From Prorocentrum cordatum (Eukaryota > Sar > Dinophyceae > Prorocentrales > Prorocentraceae), in assembly GCA_963575745.1 (NCBI GenBank), contig CAUYUJ010017912.1:70001-134000 (forward strand): DNA of 64,000 nucleotides, in the 5' to 3' direction. Made by a program: the position numbers and the translations under genes. This document shows, piece after piece, positions 1 to 10,989 of this stretch (positions are counted from its first letter, which is position 1; each line of letters starts with the position of its first letter). The notes under the pieces are model-generated. The model worked only from the letters and a program-made list of their open reading frames with translations, made no database searches and was not told the DNA's origin.

Positions 1-740
1 AACATGAGGAGGAGGAGGGTGAGGCGGCGAGATTATGCTCTCAACGCGGTTGAGGACAGATCCACGGGGGGTCTGTGAGGGGTAAAAAGGCCCAGGGGAT
101 TGAAGGGTAATTCTTGGGCCCTTTTCGCACGGTGTGGCATGTAGGGAGAGTGTAGGCAGAGGGAAACAGGTGCGTTTTTGCAAGTGCTACTCTTAGATTC
201 AGTCGCTCAAGGTGCCGATAGACACCTGAGGCTTCGGAGTGTCGCGGACGTCCTCAAGTTGACTCTGCTCTTCCCACTCCGACTGCTCCTCTCGATCTTC
301 CTCCCGTTCATCCCTGATCATTCCTGATCTGGCTGCTCCTCCGAGGTGGTCGTCCAGCATCTTCCGAGCGTGGCCCACTTTGCAATCGGGCAACATACGC
401 TAGACATCCTAAAGTCGATGCCACATTTCACTCTGGTGCTAACACCAGGTGCACATTCTCGGTCACCCGACTCGGTCGTGCACGGTGGTCCGAAGGTGCC
501 AGTATCTATTTCAATCACGCGCCTGGGCAGGTTCGACACGAGGAGGGGAGTGGCACGGACGCACTTTTCCGTCACCTCTCCGAGTTTCCTTTCCTTCGTC
601 TCTTTCCAAACGAGAGAGAGCACGCGCCTGCCGCGCCAGGTGCCCAGCTACACGGAAGATTCCCATCGCCGATGCATCGCCGGGTGCGCATCTTTTGCCG
701 ACGCATCGGCGATGCATCGCACGAAGAGGCCCTGAGGAAA
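1..740. repeat. 0.75-kb dispersed non-coding repeat, copy 1
   Basis: This stretch aligns along its length with 20,215-20,975. Both copies start beside GGA-rich DNA and share, in order, a segment ending in aaaggcccag-ggattg, a segment with ccgagcgt, one with ggtgccagt, one with cgcgccaggtgcc, and a terminal block of CGATGCATCG palindromes. No reading frame is conserved between the copies and the frames present are short, so it is probably non-coding. The left edge may lie outside the window. Family and function are unknown to me. Confidence 0.75.
661..720. repeat. CGATGCATCG palindrome cluster, copy 1
   Basis: Several overlapping GCCGATGCATCG and GGCGATGCATCG words flank a GGGTGCGCATC spacer, making an imperfect inverted repeat at the end of the 0.75-kb repeat. 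The same word recurs at about 20,901-20,960, 30,585-30,715 and 35,775-35,915. Confidence 0.7.
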
Positions 741-1597
741 TCGTGGGGGTGTTGCCAAAGGGCCCAGTCCGCTCCGCCCTTTCTCCCTTCCTTTTTCTTT
801 GGGTGTTGCCGCGGCCGCTTCCCTGTAGCCTCTGCCGCCGCGGTTGGCTGTGAGTCAGCTCTCCCTCCCCTCTACCTCCCCGTTTGTTTCTTCCGTTCAA
901 CCAGGGCGCGGGAGCTGGTGATTCGGCTCTTTCTCCTCTACCTCATCGTCCTTGTTTGCCTCCGCGTGTGGCCGCTTCGGGCGCTGGGGGTGGTGGCGCT
1001 GCGGCAGCTAGTGCCGCGCAGCCCTTCCGCGTCAATTTTTCACAGCGCCGCGAATTTTAGTTTATCATATTGCCGTGAATGTTACACCTATGCCTCCTCC
1101 TGCTGCCGTGGGTGCTGATATGATGCCTCCATTTCCTCCTCCGTGTCCTGCTCACGTTATTGCTCCTTTTCCTGCGTTTCCTCCTCCCTGGCTGTGGGCG
1201 TTGCTGTTCCTATTTGAGTGTTGGATGCTCCTGGTGCTGGCGGTGTTGGTGGTGGTGTTGGCGCTGTGAGTTGTACTGGTGGTGTTGCCTGTGCCCGTGG
1301 TGCCCCGTCCTGGCCCTGCACACCGCGACGCGCGGCAAGTGTTCGCCATGTTTTCCCGTGCTTCCATCTTCGGCACCGCATACATGTGATGATGTGATCC
1401 ATGCGGGGTCACAATCACAGTTGCGCATCTCACGTAAATTGGTGCCTCGGCGATACTGTTCAGGCATATGCGCATTTGCATCCCCACCGGATTATTATTG
1501 TTTTTTTTTGCCTGGTGCCCCATCGTAGTTATGCTGGCTAGCTCTTCCGCCCGTCGTAGTTCGGCAGCGAGGCGCCCATGCTGAATCGTGGCTGCTG
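741..1597. other. No supportable gene
   Basis: The stretch is pyrimidine-rich and then proline-codon-rich on the plus strand (about 1,075-1,270). It could be the eroded upstream part of LINE A, but I recognise no motif. Confidence 0.4.
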
Positions 1598-2334
1598 TTG
1601 CGGTATTATCTTCCGAGAACGCAGTTTTTCTCGCACTCGAACGCGCCCTCGTCACATGCTTTCGTCCGACGTCCCGCTTTGCAGCGGTATTTTCTTCAGC
1701 CGTGTCCCGGTGTTTTTGCACCACAGGTCATGTGTTGCAGTCGCGCCGCCCGATTTGAACGGGTTCGGTCCTGGCGTCCGTCGTTGGCACGGCGTCGTTG
1801 TGCCCAGCTGGTGACGCGTTGTGTTTTTCCCCCGTCCCCATTTTCTTGGGCATGTACACCAGCTGCGCTTTCAAGGTATGCCAATTTCCCATTAAATATC
1901 GGTCCTTCAGCAAGGCTGCATTTGCGCATCTTGCTTAAGGCCGTGGCATTGACGAATGCTCAATGGATCCTCGCACCCTCCTTGCCGTTCGTGCTCGTAG
2001 GGCGCTGTGCGTCGCTGGTCGTTCCCCAGTATGCCGTGTTCAACCAGCCGGACATTGTACGCATCCACAATTGTTGGCACGTCCCCAAGCTTCACGTTCA
2101 TATTGCCACCGACATATTGCCCACGAGAACGGTGGCAACAGCTTGTTTCTTCACGGAGTCCTATGCCGCGGCCAAACGAGGTTCGCCCCAAAGGGTTTGC
2201 TTTGACATTGTGAGGGAGTTTCTTGCCAGCAAGAAATTTACCCCTGTTGAAAAGAGACGCATCCGAGCCTTTGCCACCGAGGCCTTCCCCACCAGGGAGC
2301 GTGCGCTCATCCTGGGCTACCAGGTGGACTTAGC

Positions 2335-2520
2335 GTGCCCTTTGTGCGGCACGCCAGACACGATGTTTCACCGCACCTGGACTTGCAACCATGCGCCGGT
2401 CACTGCCATCAGAGGGGAGGAGGTGAAGGCTTCGGACATTGAGACGGCCCTCAGGGCTGAAGAATTGGGTGAGGATCTCCTTGTGTTCACTTCGGGAGCT
2501 TTCGCTCACACCGCCGACCT
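2335..2520 (+). pseudogene. LINE A: zinc motif between RT and RNase H
   Basis: The reading CPLCG..D.MFHR.W.C is followed by a Glu/Ala-rich helix and LLVFTSGAFAHTAD. In dinoflagellate LINEs a segment of this form lies between the RT thumb and RNase H. It lies in the longest open frame of element A. Confidence 0.7.
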
Positions 2521-2559
2521 CTTTTTATCGTAGGCCCGCCACGGAAGACTCTGACGGTC

Positions 2560-2900
2560 CTGTTGTTGTGTGGCATAATCAGGATCAGGTTCCGCCCACG
2601 GGCGAGTGTGCTCCCACTACGATGTGGGGTTCCCTCTTCATTGATGGCTCCTGCTTAACGTCACCCTGTGCAGGAACTCAGTCGTGATGGTTCTTGCGTT
2701 GTCATGGTTAGTGACAGTGGCTCGCATTTGGCTGAATTTCGTGCTCCAATCTGGGCCCCGTACCCCCAGATTCCTCAGAGTGCAGACTTTTGAGCGTATA
2801 CCTGGGCTCATATGCTCAGCCGTTTGTGGACATTCCCTAGCTCTGTCGAACTGTTCCAATGTAGTCAGACTTGGCCCCAGTTCTTCGCACGTATCTGGCA
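2560..2900 (+). pseudogene. LINE A: RNase H remnant
   Basis: SLFIDGSC carries the first catalytic Asp of RNase H. A frame change near 2,690 follows, then a reading with GSHLAEFRAPIWAPYPQIPQSA, matching the second strand and helix of LINE-type RNase H. In-frame stops show it is dead. Confidence 0.6.
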
Positions 2901-3239
2901 AACGTGTTTATGCAGGTGCTTTCCTTCAGTGCTGGACCTCCTCCTCCTCTCCCCCTCCGTGTGCGAAGACTGCTGCACACAAGGATGTCGACGAGGTCGG
3001 CATCGATAGTCGGGGGCGGTGGGGGAGGGTGGGAAACAATCATGCGGCTGTTGGCGCGAAGCACGCAGCCAACCTGCATCCCCGTGATGATGTTGCCCTG
3101 TCTGCCATAGGCAAGATGGTGCGCTCTGCTCGTTTTGCGCTCAAACTTGCAGCTCGATTGCTCCATCTCTGGTAGCCCTGAGATCTCTCTGACCTTGAGC
3201 TCGTCAAGGGCCCGCCAGTCCTTTTTGGTCCCAGGCACC

Positions 3240-3722
3240 GCTGGCGGTCTTGGGCTGGATTATGGCGCTGCGAAGCGTGTCTCAAGGGCAAGCGTTCCTT
3301 GGATTGCCCTGGGCCTGGTAGCATCCAGAATCGACGCCCTCAACCACAGTGTTATTGCGTTTGGTCGTGGTGACCACAGTGTGCTGTTCATGTGTACCAA
3401 ATGTTTCTGCTATTCCAGTGGGGACAATGTTCGTGGGCTGGCCGAGCGCTGTCTGGACCCCACTAAGCCTAGGAATAGTGGTTGGAACAACTTGTGCAGC
3501 AAGGGACAGCACCCGTTGGTCAGCAAAGGGTCTGTGAGAGTTCACGCGGACAGCATCATGCAGTGTTCCAACTCCACAATGCAGTGCGCGTCGCAGTTAG
3601 ATTGCAGTGCGGACAGCAGCGTTGCTCACGCTGTTGCTTCCTCGTCTTTCGGGCATGATGAGACGTCTCTCAACTTAGCCGCGTGCGGCGATGATTCGGT
3701 TGAGACCTTAAAGAGAGCCTAG
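3240..3722 (+). pseudogene. LINE A: C-terminal zinc domain
   Basis: MCTKCFCYSSGDNVRGLAERC, followed by a basic CSKGQHP segment, resembles the LINE F tail (CCISCGAYAW, then VRVC, then a GLFP segment). The shared layout is a CxxC pair, a later Cys and a G-x-H/F-P turn. The function of this tail is unknown; nucleic-acid binding is inferred. Confidence 0.6.
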
Positions 3723-4689
3723 GCTCAGCGCATCTCTGGGCCGTTGGACGCACGGGCCACGAACAACGATTCCTTCGACACCGAAGACGAGGCGTCGCTT
3801 CATCTGTTGGGCCCTCCGCGCGAGTTGCCCATGCTCCCTGTGAGTGCGAGTTTCCTGTCGCATGGAGGGCGCGACCCTTCCGCACCTGTCTCGGCTGCCG
3901 TCGCAGCAGAAGCACTGGCCCCCAGCGCCGAGCCCTCGCGACCTCCCACAGTCCGGCCAAGCGCGGGGGTCAGGAGCCAGAGTGCCCTTCTGGTACTGAC
4001 GCTCCTCAGCCGAGCTCGCCCACGGCCCCAGGTTCCAGCGTGAGTGGCAGCTTACAGAGAAGCGCGTCTGGTCGCAGATTCCGCCTCGCTTGTACGGCGG
4101 GGCTTCTTCGGAGCGCTTCCCTCTTGCGCGTGCGGAGTGCCCTCGCCCTCGGAGGGGATGAGGGCCCTCTTGTGCGAGCTCAGGAGGCGGGATCTCGCGA
4201 CTTAGACGAACCTTTCATTTGCAGGCTGGTGTCTCCCACCGCCGCCAGACGTCCTGCATTTGGCGGGGTCGAGCTGTTGAGCTCAATCAAACATGTTTCA
4301 GCATGTTCGTTATTGCCTTACCGTCTACCTGTTCCTATGGTGCCTTGCGTGCCCGTGCGCCCCGTAGACAGCCAAGCTCCTTTGCCCTGAATGTCGAAAA
4401 GTTCGCAATCTCATTAAACGGCCCTGGTCGGAAATTGTTTTTTTGCGGTCCGACTGCGGCGAGGAGAGTTTCACGGTCCACGCTGCTGATCGGCTGGCGA
4501 TCCCCATCATTATTGCGAGGACGCGCTCTGCTACGGGCTGCACCCATTGGACACGACTAACGTCATCGTCTTGGGACAAGGCTTTCTGGATGTAATTGGT
4601 GTCACGTGTCTCCACGAGTGGCTTTTCAGCGTGTTCCCAATTTTGAGTTGAATTCTTCTTGCCTGGCTGTTCAAGGCCGTTGACGTTAT

Positions 4690-4721
4690 TAACATATGTA
4701 TATATATATATATATATGTTC
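4690..4721. repeat. TA microsatellite
   Basis: Alternating TA tract inside element B. Confidence 0.9.
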
Positions 4722-5912
4722 ATCGTGCCATTGCCGTGCACTGCTCTCGCACAGTTGTTCCACACACGGCGTGCGAAAGCCACCATATGACTCGCGAGCG
4801 GCACGGACGAGGAGGACAAGGGTGTACCCTGGCTTGTTGCCCGAGCGTGCCTGCTTCCTCGGCGGCTGGGTCTGACCCGTCTTTGCCGCTGGCTCTCGCT
4901 TGCCCTCCGCCCGGGAAGCCGCAGTGGCAAACTCGAAAGCCAGGTTCCGGTTCAAGTTCCTGCCATGCGCGGGCGACATGTGTGACCCCGTATCTCGTTG
5001 GCGTCTCCCGAGGGGTCGTCGATTCTCACGCCAGGAAAGGCACGGTGCATAGTTTACCGGCCTTCAGAGCCGAAAGAATTGAGCGGGGCCTGGGCAGAAT
5101 CCAGCCATGGCACGGTGCATGGGCGCCGTCCTCGTATGCCAGCCGGCACGGCGACTGCTGTATTAGCATTCAGCTTTGATCGCGCCGTTTGGATTGCCTC
5201 CCTCATGAGCTCTTTTGCAGCCGTGATGACCGCCTTGAATTGAAGATGGACGGGCTGCCCTTGGCTCAGGTAATGTGGGTGGTCCGTGCGGCCCTCGTTT
5301 TTGCAATGGATCGCGGCGCGGGTATCCTCCAAGTACAATGCGTCAGTGACGTCCCAATTCAGCGAAACTATACTTTCGTAAAGCCCATGCGTGCCAGCTG
5401 CCCCGGGCGCGCCAGTTACTTGCACCTTGTTGCCTGAGTGGTGTCCTCCAGCTGGTACTTTTTGGCGAAGGTGGCGGCCTCCTGCTGTAGCGAAGCGCCT
5501 TGCAAGACGCCCTGGGCCTCTCTCGGCCAGACCCTTGGCGGTGGGGTCCGTCAAGTAGCTGATCGCAGTCTCGAGAGGCGTCTGCTCGGGTAGCCACACA
5601 AGCTCCTTGTCAACGATGTCCTGGCTCGTCTTCGCTATCTTTGAGGAATGCGCCGAAATTCCCATTGAGCTGCTCCACCTTCATGGTCATTGATGAATGC
5701 AGCAAGACTGTGGTTACCGTCGAAACGTGAAACGAAGAATCCGTTGTACCCTGGTCCATGTCATGTGTTGCAAGGAATTGCGCGAGGACGGTTGCAGGCT
5801 GCTGCCATGCCAGCCAGCCGTCGCGAGTAGAGCACTTAGCAACCATCTGTATCATCATTTGGCGAAGCAATTCAGAACCCCCCTTCGGGTGAAATGATAA
5901 AGCATCCATCAC

Positions 5913-6289
5913 CCTAGAGCGTTAGCCTGGCACTTGGCGCCCACTGGCCCCTGGAGCAATACTGGCACGTTGCCCAGTAAGGACCCCTCTCGGGCGCGGC
6001 GGCGCCATGCGAGCTGAGCCATTGGGGCCTTCACGAGACTTCCCGATGGGGCTACGAAGCGTGCGAGAGCTTAGCTCTCTCTGAGTTTAGCTCAGCTCGT
6101 TCCGCCACTTCTTAATGGGTACCCATTGAGCTCAGCGATTTGTCCATAGGGCTCTCAGTCAGGCTCCATCACGCTTCCAGGAGTAAACGTGGTCGTCATC
6201 GATGTAGCACACCATGGCTTCCATTCCTGTGCGGGAGTCTCGCGGTCGGAGGGGGGCAATAACTAATTCGTTGTCTCGGTTGTCGCGGC
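5913..6289. other. No supportable gene
   Basis: Moderately GC-rich sequence with local duplicated words such as gagcttagctc and no open frame of note. It lies between fragments of element B. Confidence 0.4.
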
Positions 6290-7129
6290 TTGGTGCGATC
6301 TTACACATATCGTTCCGCTGAACCCGCCCTCTACGGCTTATTCATTCTCGCTTCGGCGCTAACGATAACACAAGTGGGTGTTGAATTGCTCCATGAGGTT
6401 ATGCATGTTGGTCTGGATGGTTGTGTCCAGAGCCTTCATACGGTTTTGCTCGCTGAATCCGAGCTGCACCAGCCACCGCTGACTCGCTGTGGTGCGCTCG
6501 CCCCTTTCATGTGACTCGCTGAGGGTGATCTGGGCCAGGCCCCGTGTGAATAGCCGCGCAAGCCCAGTTTGTCGGGGCCCTGCACCACTATGGTTGCTGT
6601 GGCCTGTGCCGCGTAGCCGACCCTCGCCAGGACTGTTGGTAGTGGTTTTCGCGTCACGGATGCAATGCCGCCAGGGATGTCTAGCAGTTGGTGCGGCGTC
6701 ATCTCGCCCTCTCACTCCTGCAGGAGTGTTGACTGCATGCGTAGCTTGGCCGCCACCGGGAGGGCCGCTACGACTGCCGCGTGGTATCCATTGGGTCGTT
6801 GAAGTCGTTTTCCATCTCCTCTTGCTGCTTATCCTTGCCCTCACCGCTGCCCTTTGCCTTTGCCGTGTCCCGTGGGCGGCCAAATGCCGATGTAGATGTG
6901 CATAAGTTTGTTCCATGCGTGATGGGGCATCCGCTACAAACACGTGACCAAGGATATATATTGTGACGCAACATGTTGAGGATGTGGTTGCTGTTGTTGA
7001 TTACATTGGCTGCTGCTGCTGCGGGTCTCCCTACTGTCTGCTCTCCTTCCTCCTCCTGTCCGCCGCTGGGGTCCCAGAATCCGACGAGCGCCTGACCATG
7101 GAACGCATGACTAACGACTGGCTGCAGGA

Positions 7130-7285
7130 CCGTATGAAATGACAGCTGATGCCATACCAGCTGCACGACTAGCTGCAAGACAAGCTGTCGCCATACCAGC
7201 TGGAAGACTAGCTGCAAGACCAGTTGATGCAATACCAGCTGCAGGACAGCTGATGCCAGACGAGCTGACAAGCTGATACCAGTCC
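7130..7285. repeat. CAGCTG-rich minisatellite
   Basis: About ten degenerate short units built on ataccagctgcaagac and its variants, so CAGCTG (a PvuII-type palindrome) recurs every 13-25 bp. It borders the compound satellite on its left. Confidence 0.75.
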
Positions 7286-7309
7286 ATCTGAACTATTTGC
7301 TGCAACACA

Positions 7310-7637
7310 CATATATGTAATATAACATCGGAGGTGAGGGGGTGAGATCGAAGTGGAACCGAGAGCCCCCCTACCGGGAAATCGGTTTCGGTTTCGTGTT
7401 CGTGCGTGCCGTGCGTGCGGGCGAGGCGATGCTGCGTGGGCGGGCGAGAGGAAAGACTCCTGTGGCTGAGGCGCGGCCGGACCAAACGACTCCCTTCCGG
7501 CAACCGGTGGCGCGCGGTGTCCCGCCAGTGTCCCGCCTCCGGCTGAGGCGCGGCCAGGCCAAATGTCTCCCTTCCAGCGTCCGGTGGCGCGCGGTGTCCC
7601 GCTGGTGTCCCGCCGGTGTCCCGTCGGTGTCCCGATG
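7310..7637. repeat. Compound satellite: GC-rich module, copy 1
   Basis: The module begins with cggaggtgagggggtgagatcg, contains ccgggaaatcggtttcggtt, and ends in a ladder of GGTGTCCCG words running into the GAT array. Inside it a ~77-bp segment starting ggctgaggcgcggcc is duplicated (7,464 and 7,541). Copies 2 and 3 start near 9,145 and 10,737. Confidence 0.85.
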
Positions 7638-7642
7638 ATGAC

Positions 7643-7682
<40 letters not shown>

Positions 7683-8530
7683 CTGATGATGATGATGATG
7701 ATGATGTCGATGATGTTGATGATGACGGTGATGGTGATGGTGGTGATGATGATGGTGTCCCGATGATGATGATGATGATGATGATCTGATGATGATGATG
7801 ATGATGATGTTGACGATGTTGATGATGATGGTGATGATGATGGCCATGGTGGTGATGATGATGGTGCCCCGATGATGATGTTGATGATGATGGTAGCCCG
7901 ATGATGATGGTGATGGTGTCCCGATGATGATGGTGATGATGAGGTTGATGATGCGTTTTGATGATGATGGTGACGATGTTGTCCCGATGATGTTGATGTT
8001 GATGATGATGACGATGATGGTGTCCGATGATGATGATGATGAAGATGATGATGAAGTGATGATGATGAGTTTGATGATGGTGGCCCGATGATGATGATGT
8101 TGGTGTTGATGACACTGATGGTGCCCCGATGATGATGATGGTGGTGATGATGATGATGGTGACGATGATGATGCTGCCCCGATGATGTTGTTGATGATGA
8201 TTATGTTGCTGATGATGATGATGATGGTGCCCCGATCATGATGATGGCGCTGATGATGCCATTCCTGATGATGATATGATGATATGATGATGGTGGTGTT
8301 CCGATGATGATGATGATGATGATGATGACGATGGTGTCCCGATTTTGTTGATGTGGATGATGATGGTGACGATGCTGGTGTCCCGATGACGATGATGATG
8401 GTGATGGTGATGACGGTAATGAGGTGATGATGATGATGATGGTGTCCCGATGATGATGATGATGATGATGATGACGATGTTGATGTCGTTGGTGACGATG
8501 ATGTTGATGATGGTGATGACGTTGATTGTG
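7634..8530. repeat. GAT trinucleotide array 1 with GGTGTCCCG spacers
   Basis: Long runs of GAT/ATG with GGT and GTT variants, punctuated about every 60-100 bp by gtgtcccgatgatg or gtgccccgatgatg. Open frames here (poly-Met/Asp on plus; poly-His, Ser or Ile on minus) are products of the repeat, not genes. Confidence 0.95.
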
Positions 8531-8765
8531 AGATCGATTGTGATATCGTCTCCGATATCGATAGTGAGACCGACTGTGAGATCGATTGTGAGATCGATGG
8601 TTAGATAGAAAGTAAGCTCGATTGTGAGATCGCTTGTCAGATTGATTGTGAAATCGGTCGAATGAAATGTATCGAGTCATATCGATGGTGAGATAGATCG
8701 AATGAGATCGATCGAGCGATACCGATAGTGAAAGTGAAATCGATAATGAGACCGATCGAGAGAGA
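8530..8765. repeat. GATCGA minisatellite 1
   Basis: Degenerate ~15-bp units of the form gtgagatcgattgtgagatcg, rich in ATCGAT and GATATC palindromes. It follows the GAT array directly, as at 10,380-10,615. Confidence 0.85.
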
Positions 8766-8769
8766 CAGT

Positions 8770-8822
8770 TGTTCCTCTCCCCCCCGAGCCTCCTTATCAC
8801 CCGAAGGGTGGTCGTATAGGCA
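8770..8822. repeat. Boundary module copy 1
   Basis: A conserved ~50-bp block (cccccccgagcctccttatc, then acccgaagggtggtcgtata, then gg). It recurs near 10,622-10,672 and 11,517-11,560, in the later two followed at once by a TA microsatellite. Confidence 0.8.
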
Positions 8823-9092
8823 TAACGAAAAGTCGTCGCACGGAATGCTATAGGAACAACATTCTACGTGCAAGCGTCCTAGACGTCGGTCGTGCCTGCC
8901 ACGCTCTTGAGCTTTGTCGTAGAGATTGTCTGATATGCCGGCGTGCGGCAGCAGAGGCACCGACTCGCTTCGGCGGCTTACCCCACCCCCAGAAAGCCCC
9001 TGCGGCTGCGTCGTAGGCGCTGGGGAACCGTATGGGGTGCGGGAAGCAAGCGTGCGTCTCCCTCATCCTCTTCCTCGCCCCATCCAGGCTCA
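8823..9092. other. Spacer between boundary module and TA tract
   Basis: Non-repetitive at this scale, but its right half (accgtatggggtgcgggaag onward) resembles sequence after the second 0.75-kb repeat at about 20,980-21,020. No coding signal. Confidence 0.45.
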
Positions 9093-9143
<51 letters not shown>

Positions 9144-9144
9144 G
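9093..9144. repeat. TA microsatellite
   Basis: Alternating TA with one GTA interruption, directly before compound-satellite module copy 2. Confidence 0.95.
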
Positions 9145-9440
9145 GAGGTGTGTGGGTGAGATCGAATTGGAATGGAAAGCCCCCGTACCGGGAAATCGAT
9201 TTCGGTTTCGTGTTCGTGCGTGACGTGCGTGTGGGCGAGGCGAAGTTGCGTGGGCGGGCGAGAAGAAAGTCTCCTCCGGCTGAGCGGGGCTGGACCAAAT
9301 GATTTTTTTCCGGGGGCCGGTGGCCCGCGGTGTTCCGCCGGTGTCCCGCTTCCGGCTGAGGCGCGGCCGGACCAAACGATTTTTGTTCCGGGGGCCAATG
9401 GCCTGCGGTGTCCCGCCAGTGTCCCGTCGGTGCCCCGATG
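9145..9440. repeat. Compound satellite: GC-rich module, copy 2
   Basis: Same order of blocks as 7,310-7,637, including ccgggaaatcg-atttcggtt and an internal ~76-bp duplication (9,278 and 9,354), ending in GTCCCG words that run into the second GAT array. Confidence 0.85.
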
Positions 9441-10380
9441 ATGATGACAATGATGATGATGATGATGGTGATGGTGATTATGTCGATGATGTCGATGATG
9501 TTGATGGTGACGATGGTGATGACGATGGTGTCCCGATAATGGTGCTGATGATGTTGACGATGTTGATGATGATAATGGTGTTGATGATGGCCATAGTGGG
9601 GATGATGATGGTGTCCCGATGATGATGATGATGTTGATGATGCTGATGTTGCTGATGATGGCGATGGCGTCCCGATGAGGATGAGATTGATGATCAGGAT
9701 GATGTTGATGATCATGGGATGATGATGATGCTGATGCTGGTGATGATGATCATGCTGGTGATGATGATGGTGTCCCGATGATGGTGGTGATGATGAGGTT
9801 GATGATTATGTTGTTGATGATGATGAAAGTGTCCCGATGATGATGATGTTGATGGTGATGACGATGATGATAAAGATGATGATGTTGATGATGAGGACGA
9901 TGATGAGGTCATTGTGACGATTTTGATGATGGTGGCCCAATGATAATGATGACGCTGACATTGATGATGATGACGGTGCCCCGATGATGATGGATATGAT
10001 GATGATGATGATGATGGTGCCGCTGATGATGGTGTCCCGATGATGATGACGATGATGTTGATGATGATGTTGTTTATGACGATGATGGTGATGGTGCCGA
10101 TGCTGATGATGTTGGTGATGCGGTTCATCATTATGATGATACGCGATGATGCTGATGATGGTGGTGTTTCGATGATGATGATGGTGCCCCGATGATGGTG
10201 ATGTCGATGATGATGATGGTGACGACGATGGCGTCCCGATGGTGATGATTCGGATGATGAGTATGATGTTGATGATGATGGTGATGAGGCGATGATGATG
10301 ATGGTGTCCCGATGATGATCATGATGATGTTGATGATGACGCTGGTGAAGGTAATGTTGATGATTCTGATGATGACGTTG
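9437..10380. repeat. GAT trinucleotide array 2 with GTCCCG spacers
   Basis: Same composition and spacer words as the first GAT array. The poly-Asp, His and Ser frames are discounted. Confidence 0.95.
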
Positions 10381-10615
10381 ATTGTGAGATCGATTGTGAT
10401 ATCGATCGTGAGATCGATAGGGATACCGAAAGTGATATTGACTGTGAACTCGATGGTGGGATCGATGGTGGTATTGATTGTGAGATCGATCGTCAGATCG
10501 CTTGTGAGATCGATCGAATGATATAGGTCGAGCGATATCGATCGAGGGAGATCGATCGAGCGAAACCGATTGTGATATCAATAGTGAGATCGATAGTGAT
10601 ACCGCTCGAGTGAGA
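10380..10615. repeat. GATCGA minisatellite 2
   Basis: Second copy of the gtgagatcgat-rich array, following GAT array 2 and ending in cgagtgagacg just before boundary module copy 2. Confidence 0.85.
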
Positions 10616-10621
10616 CGTTGG

Positions 10622-10672
10622 TTCCCCCCCCCAGAACTTCTTTATCACCCGAAAGGTGGTCGTATAGGTATT
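10622..10672. repeat. Boundary module copy 2
   Basis: ccccccccagaacttctttatc followed by a block matching copy 1 (acccgaa-ggtggtcgtatag). The TA microsatellite at 10,683 follows. Confidence 0.8.
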
Positions 10673-10682
10673 TGTATTTATA

Positions 10683-10695
10683 AAGATATATATAT

Positions 10696-10736
<41 letters not shown>
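10683..10736. repeat. TA microsatellite
   Basis: Alternating TA between boundary module copy 2 and module copy 3. Confidence 0.95.
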
Positions 10737-10737
<1 letters not shown>

Positions 10738-10980
10738 GAGGTTGGGGGGTGAGATCGCAGTGAAACGGCCAACCCACCGGGAAATCGGTTTCGGTTTCGT
10801 GTGCGTGTCGTGCGTGCGGGCGAGGCGAAGCTGCGCGTGATTTGTTGTAGCTAGGCCGAAGTAGGAACGAAAGTCTGTTCCCGTGCGCCGGTGGGCGGGG
10901 GGTGTCCCGGTTGGGCCGGGCGGTGTCCAAGGTGTCCCGGGCGTCCTGGCGCCAACGCGTGTCGCCCATTTCATAATTCA
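10737..10980. repeat. Compound satellite: GC-rich module, copy 3 (truncated)
   Basis: Starts cggaggttggggggtgagatcg and carries ccgggaaatcggtttcggtt, then diverges after about 110 bp. It is not followed by a GAT array, so the higher-order unit ends here. Confidence 0.75.
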
Positions 10981-10989
10981 TTTGTTTCG

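Larger units (their letters stand above)
1598..4390 (+). pseudogene. LINE A: 3' half of a decayed non-LTR retrotransposon
   Basis: This is the C-terminal part of a LINE polyprotein broken by frameshifts and stops. In order: a post-RT zinc motif, CPLCGTPDTMFHRTWTC (C-x2-C-x7-H-x4-C), near 2,335-2,385; an RNase H start, SLFIDGSC, with its catalytic Asp near 2,640; more RNase H reading (EFRAPIWAPYPQIPQSA) after a frame change near 2,690; and a C-terminal zinc domain (MCTKC at about 3,390, then Cys and His) that matches the tail of LINE F. The region to 4,390 stays open in pieces and may be the last part of that domain. No RT palm motifs are present, so the element is 5'-truncated. Family assignment rests on domain order and resemblance to LINE F; I have no alignment score. 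Confidence 0.75.
4315..7060 (-). pseudogene. Element B: decayed minus-strand coding remnant, possibly a LINE 5' half
   Basis: A chain of minus-strand frames (about 7,060-6,770, 6,940-6,360, 5,910-5,610, 5,665-5,054, 4,930-4,325) shifts repeatedly. Near 6,960-6,880 it reads YPWSRVCSGCPITHGTNLC followed by a Lys/Gly-rich segment, resembling the degenerate zinc finger that opens LINE ORF1 in elements C and F. The 5.0-5.7 kb part has amphipathic helical character but no motif I can name. It converges on LINE A with its 3' end near 4.3 kb. The LINE assignment is an inference from the zinc-finger-like start; an unrelated decayed gene is possible. A 30-bp TA microsatellite interrupts it at 4,690-4,720. 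Confidence 0.35.

Noticed and set aside
4325-4930. LINE endonuclease on the minus strand
   Set aside because: I could not place any of the Glu, GDxN, SxxD or SxH motifs; kept only as an unassigned part of element B.
4940-4965. GGTTCAAGTTCC as a tRNA B box
   Set aside because: No matching A box at the right distance and no cloverleaf could be drawn.
7371-8800. Long frames of poly-His, poly-Ser, poly-Asp or poly-Met, also at 9,437-10,581 and 42,680-43,794
   Set aside because: They are translations of GAT/ATC microsatellite in different frames, with no flanking coding sequence.
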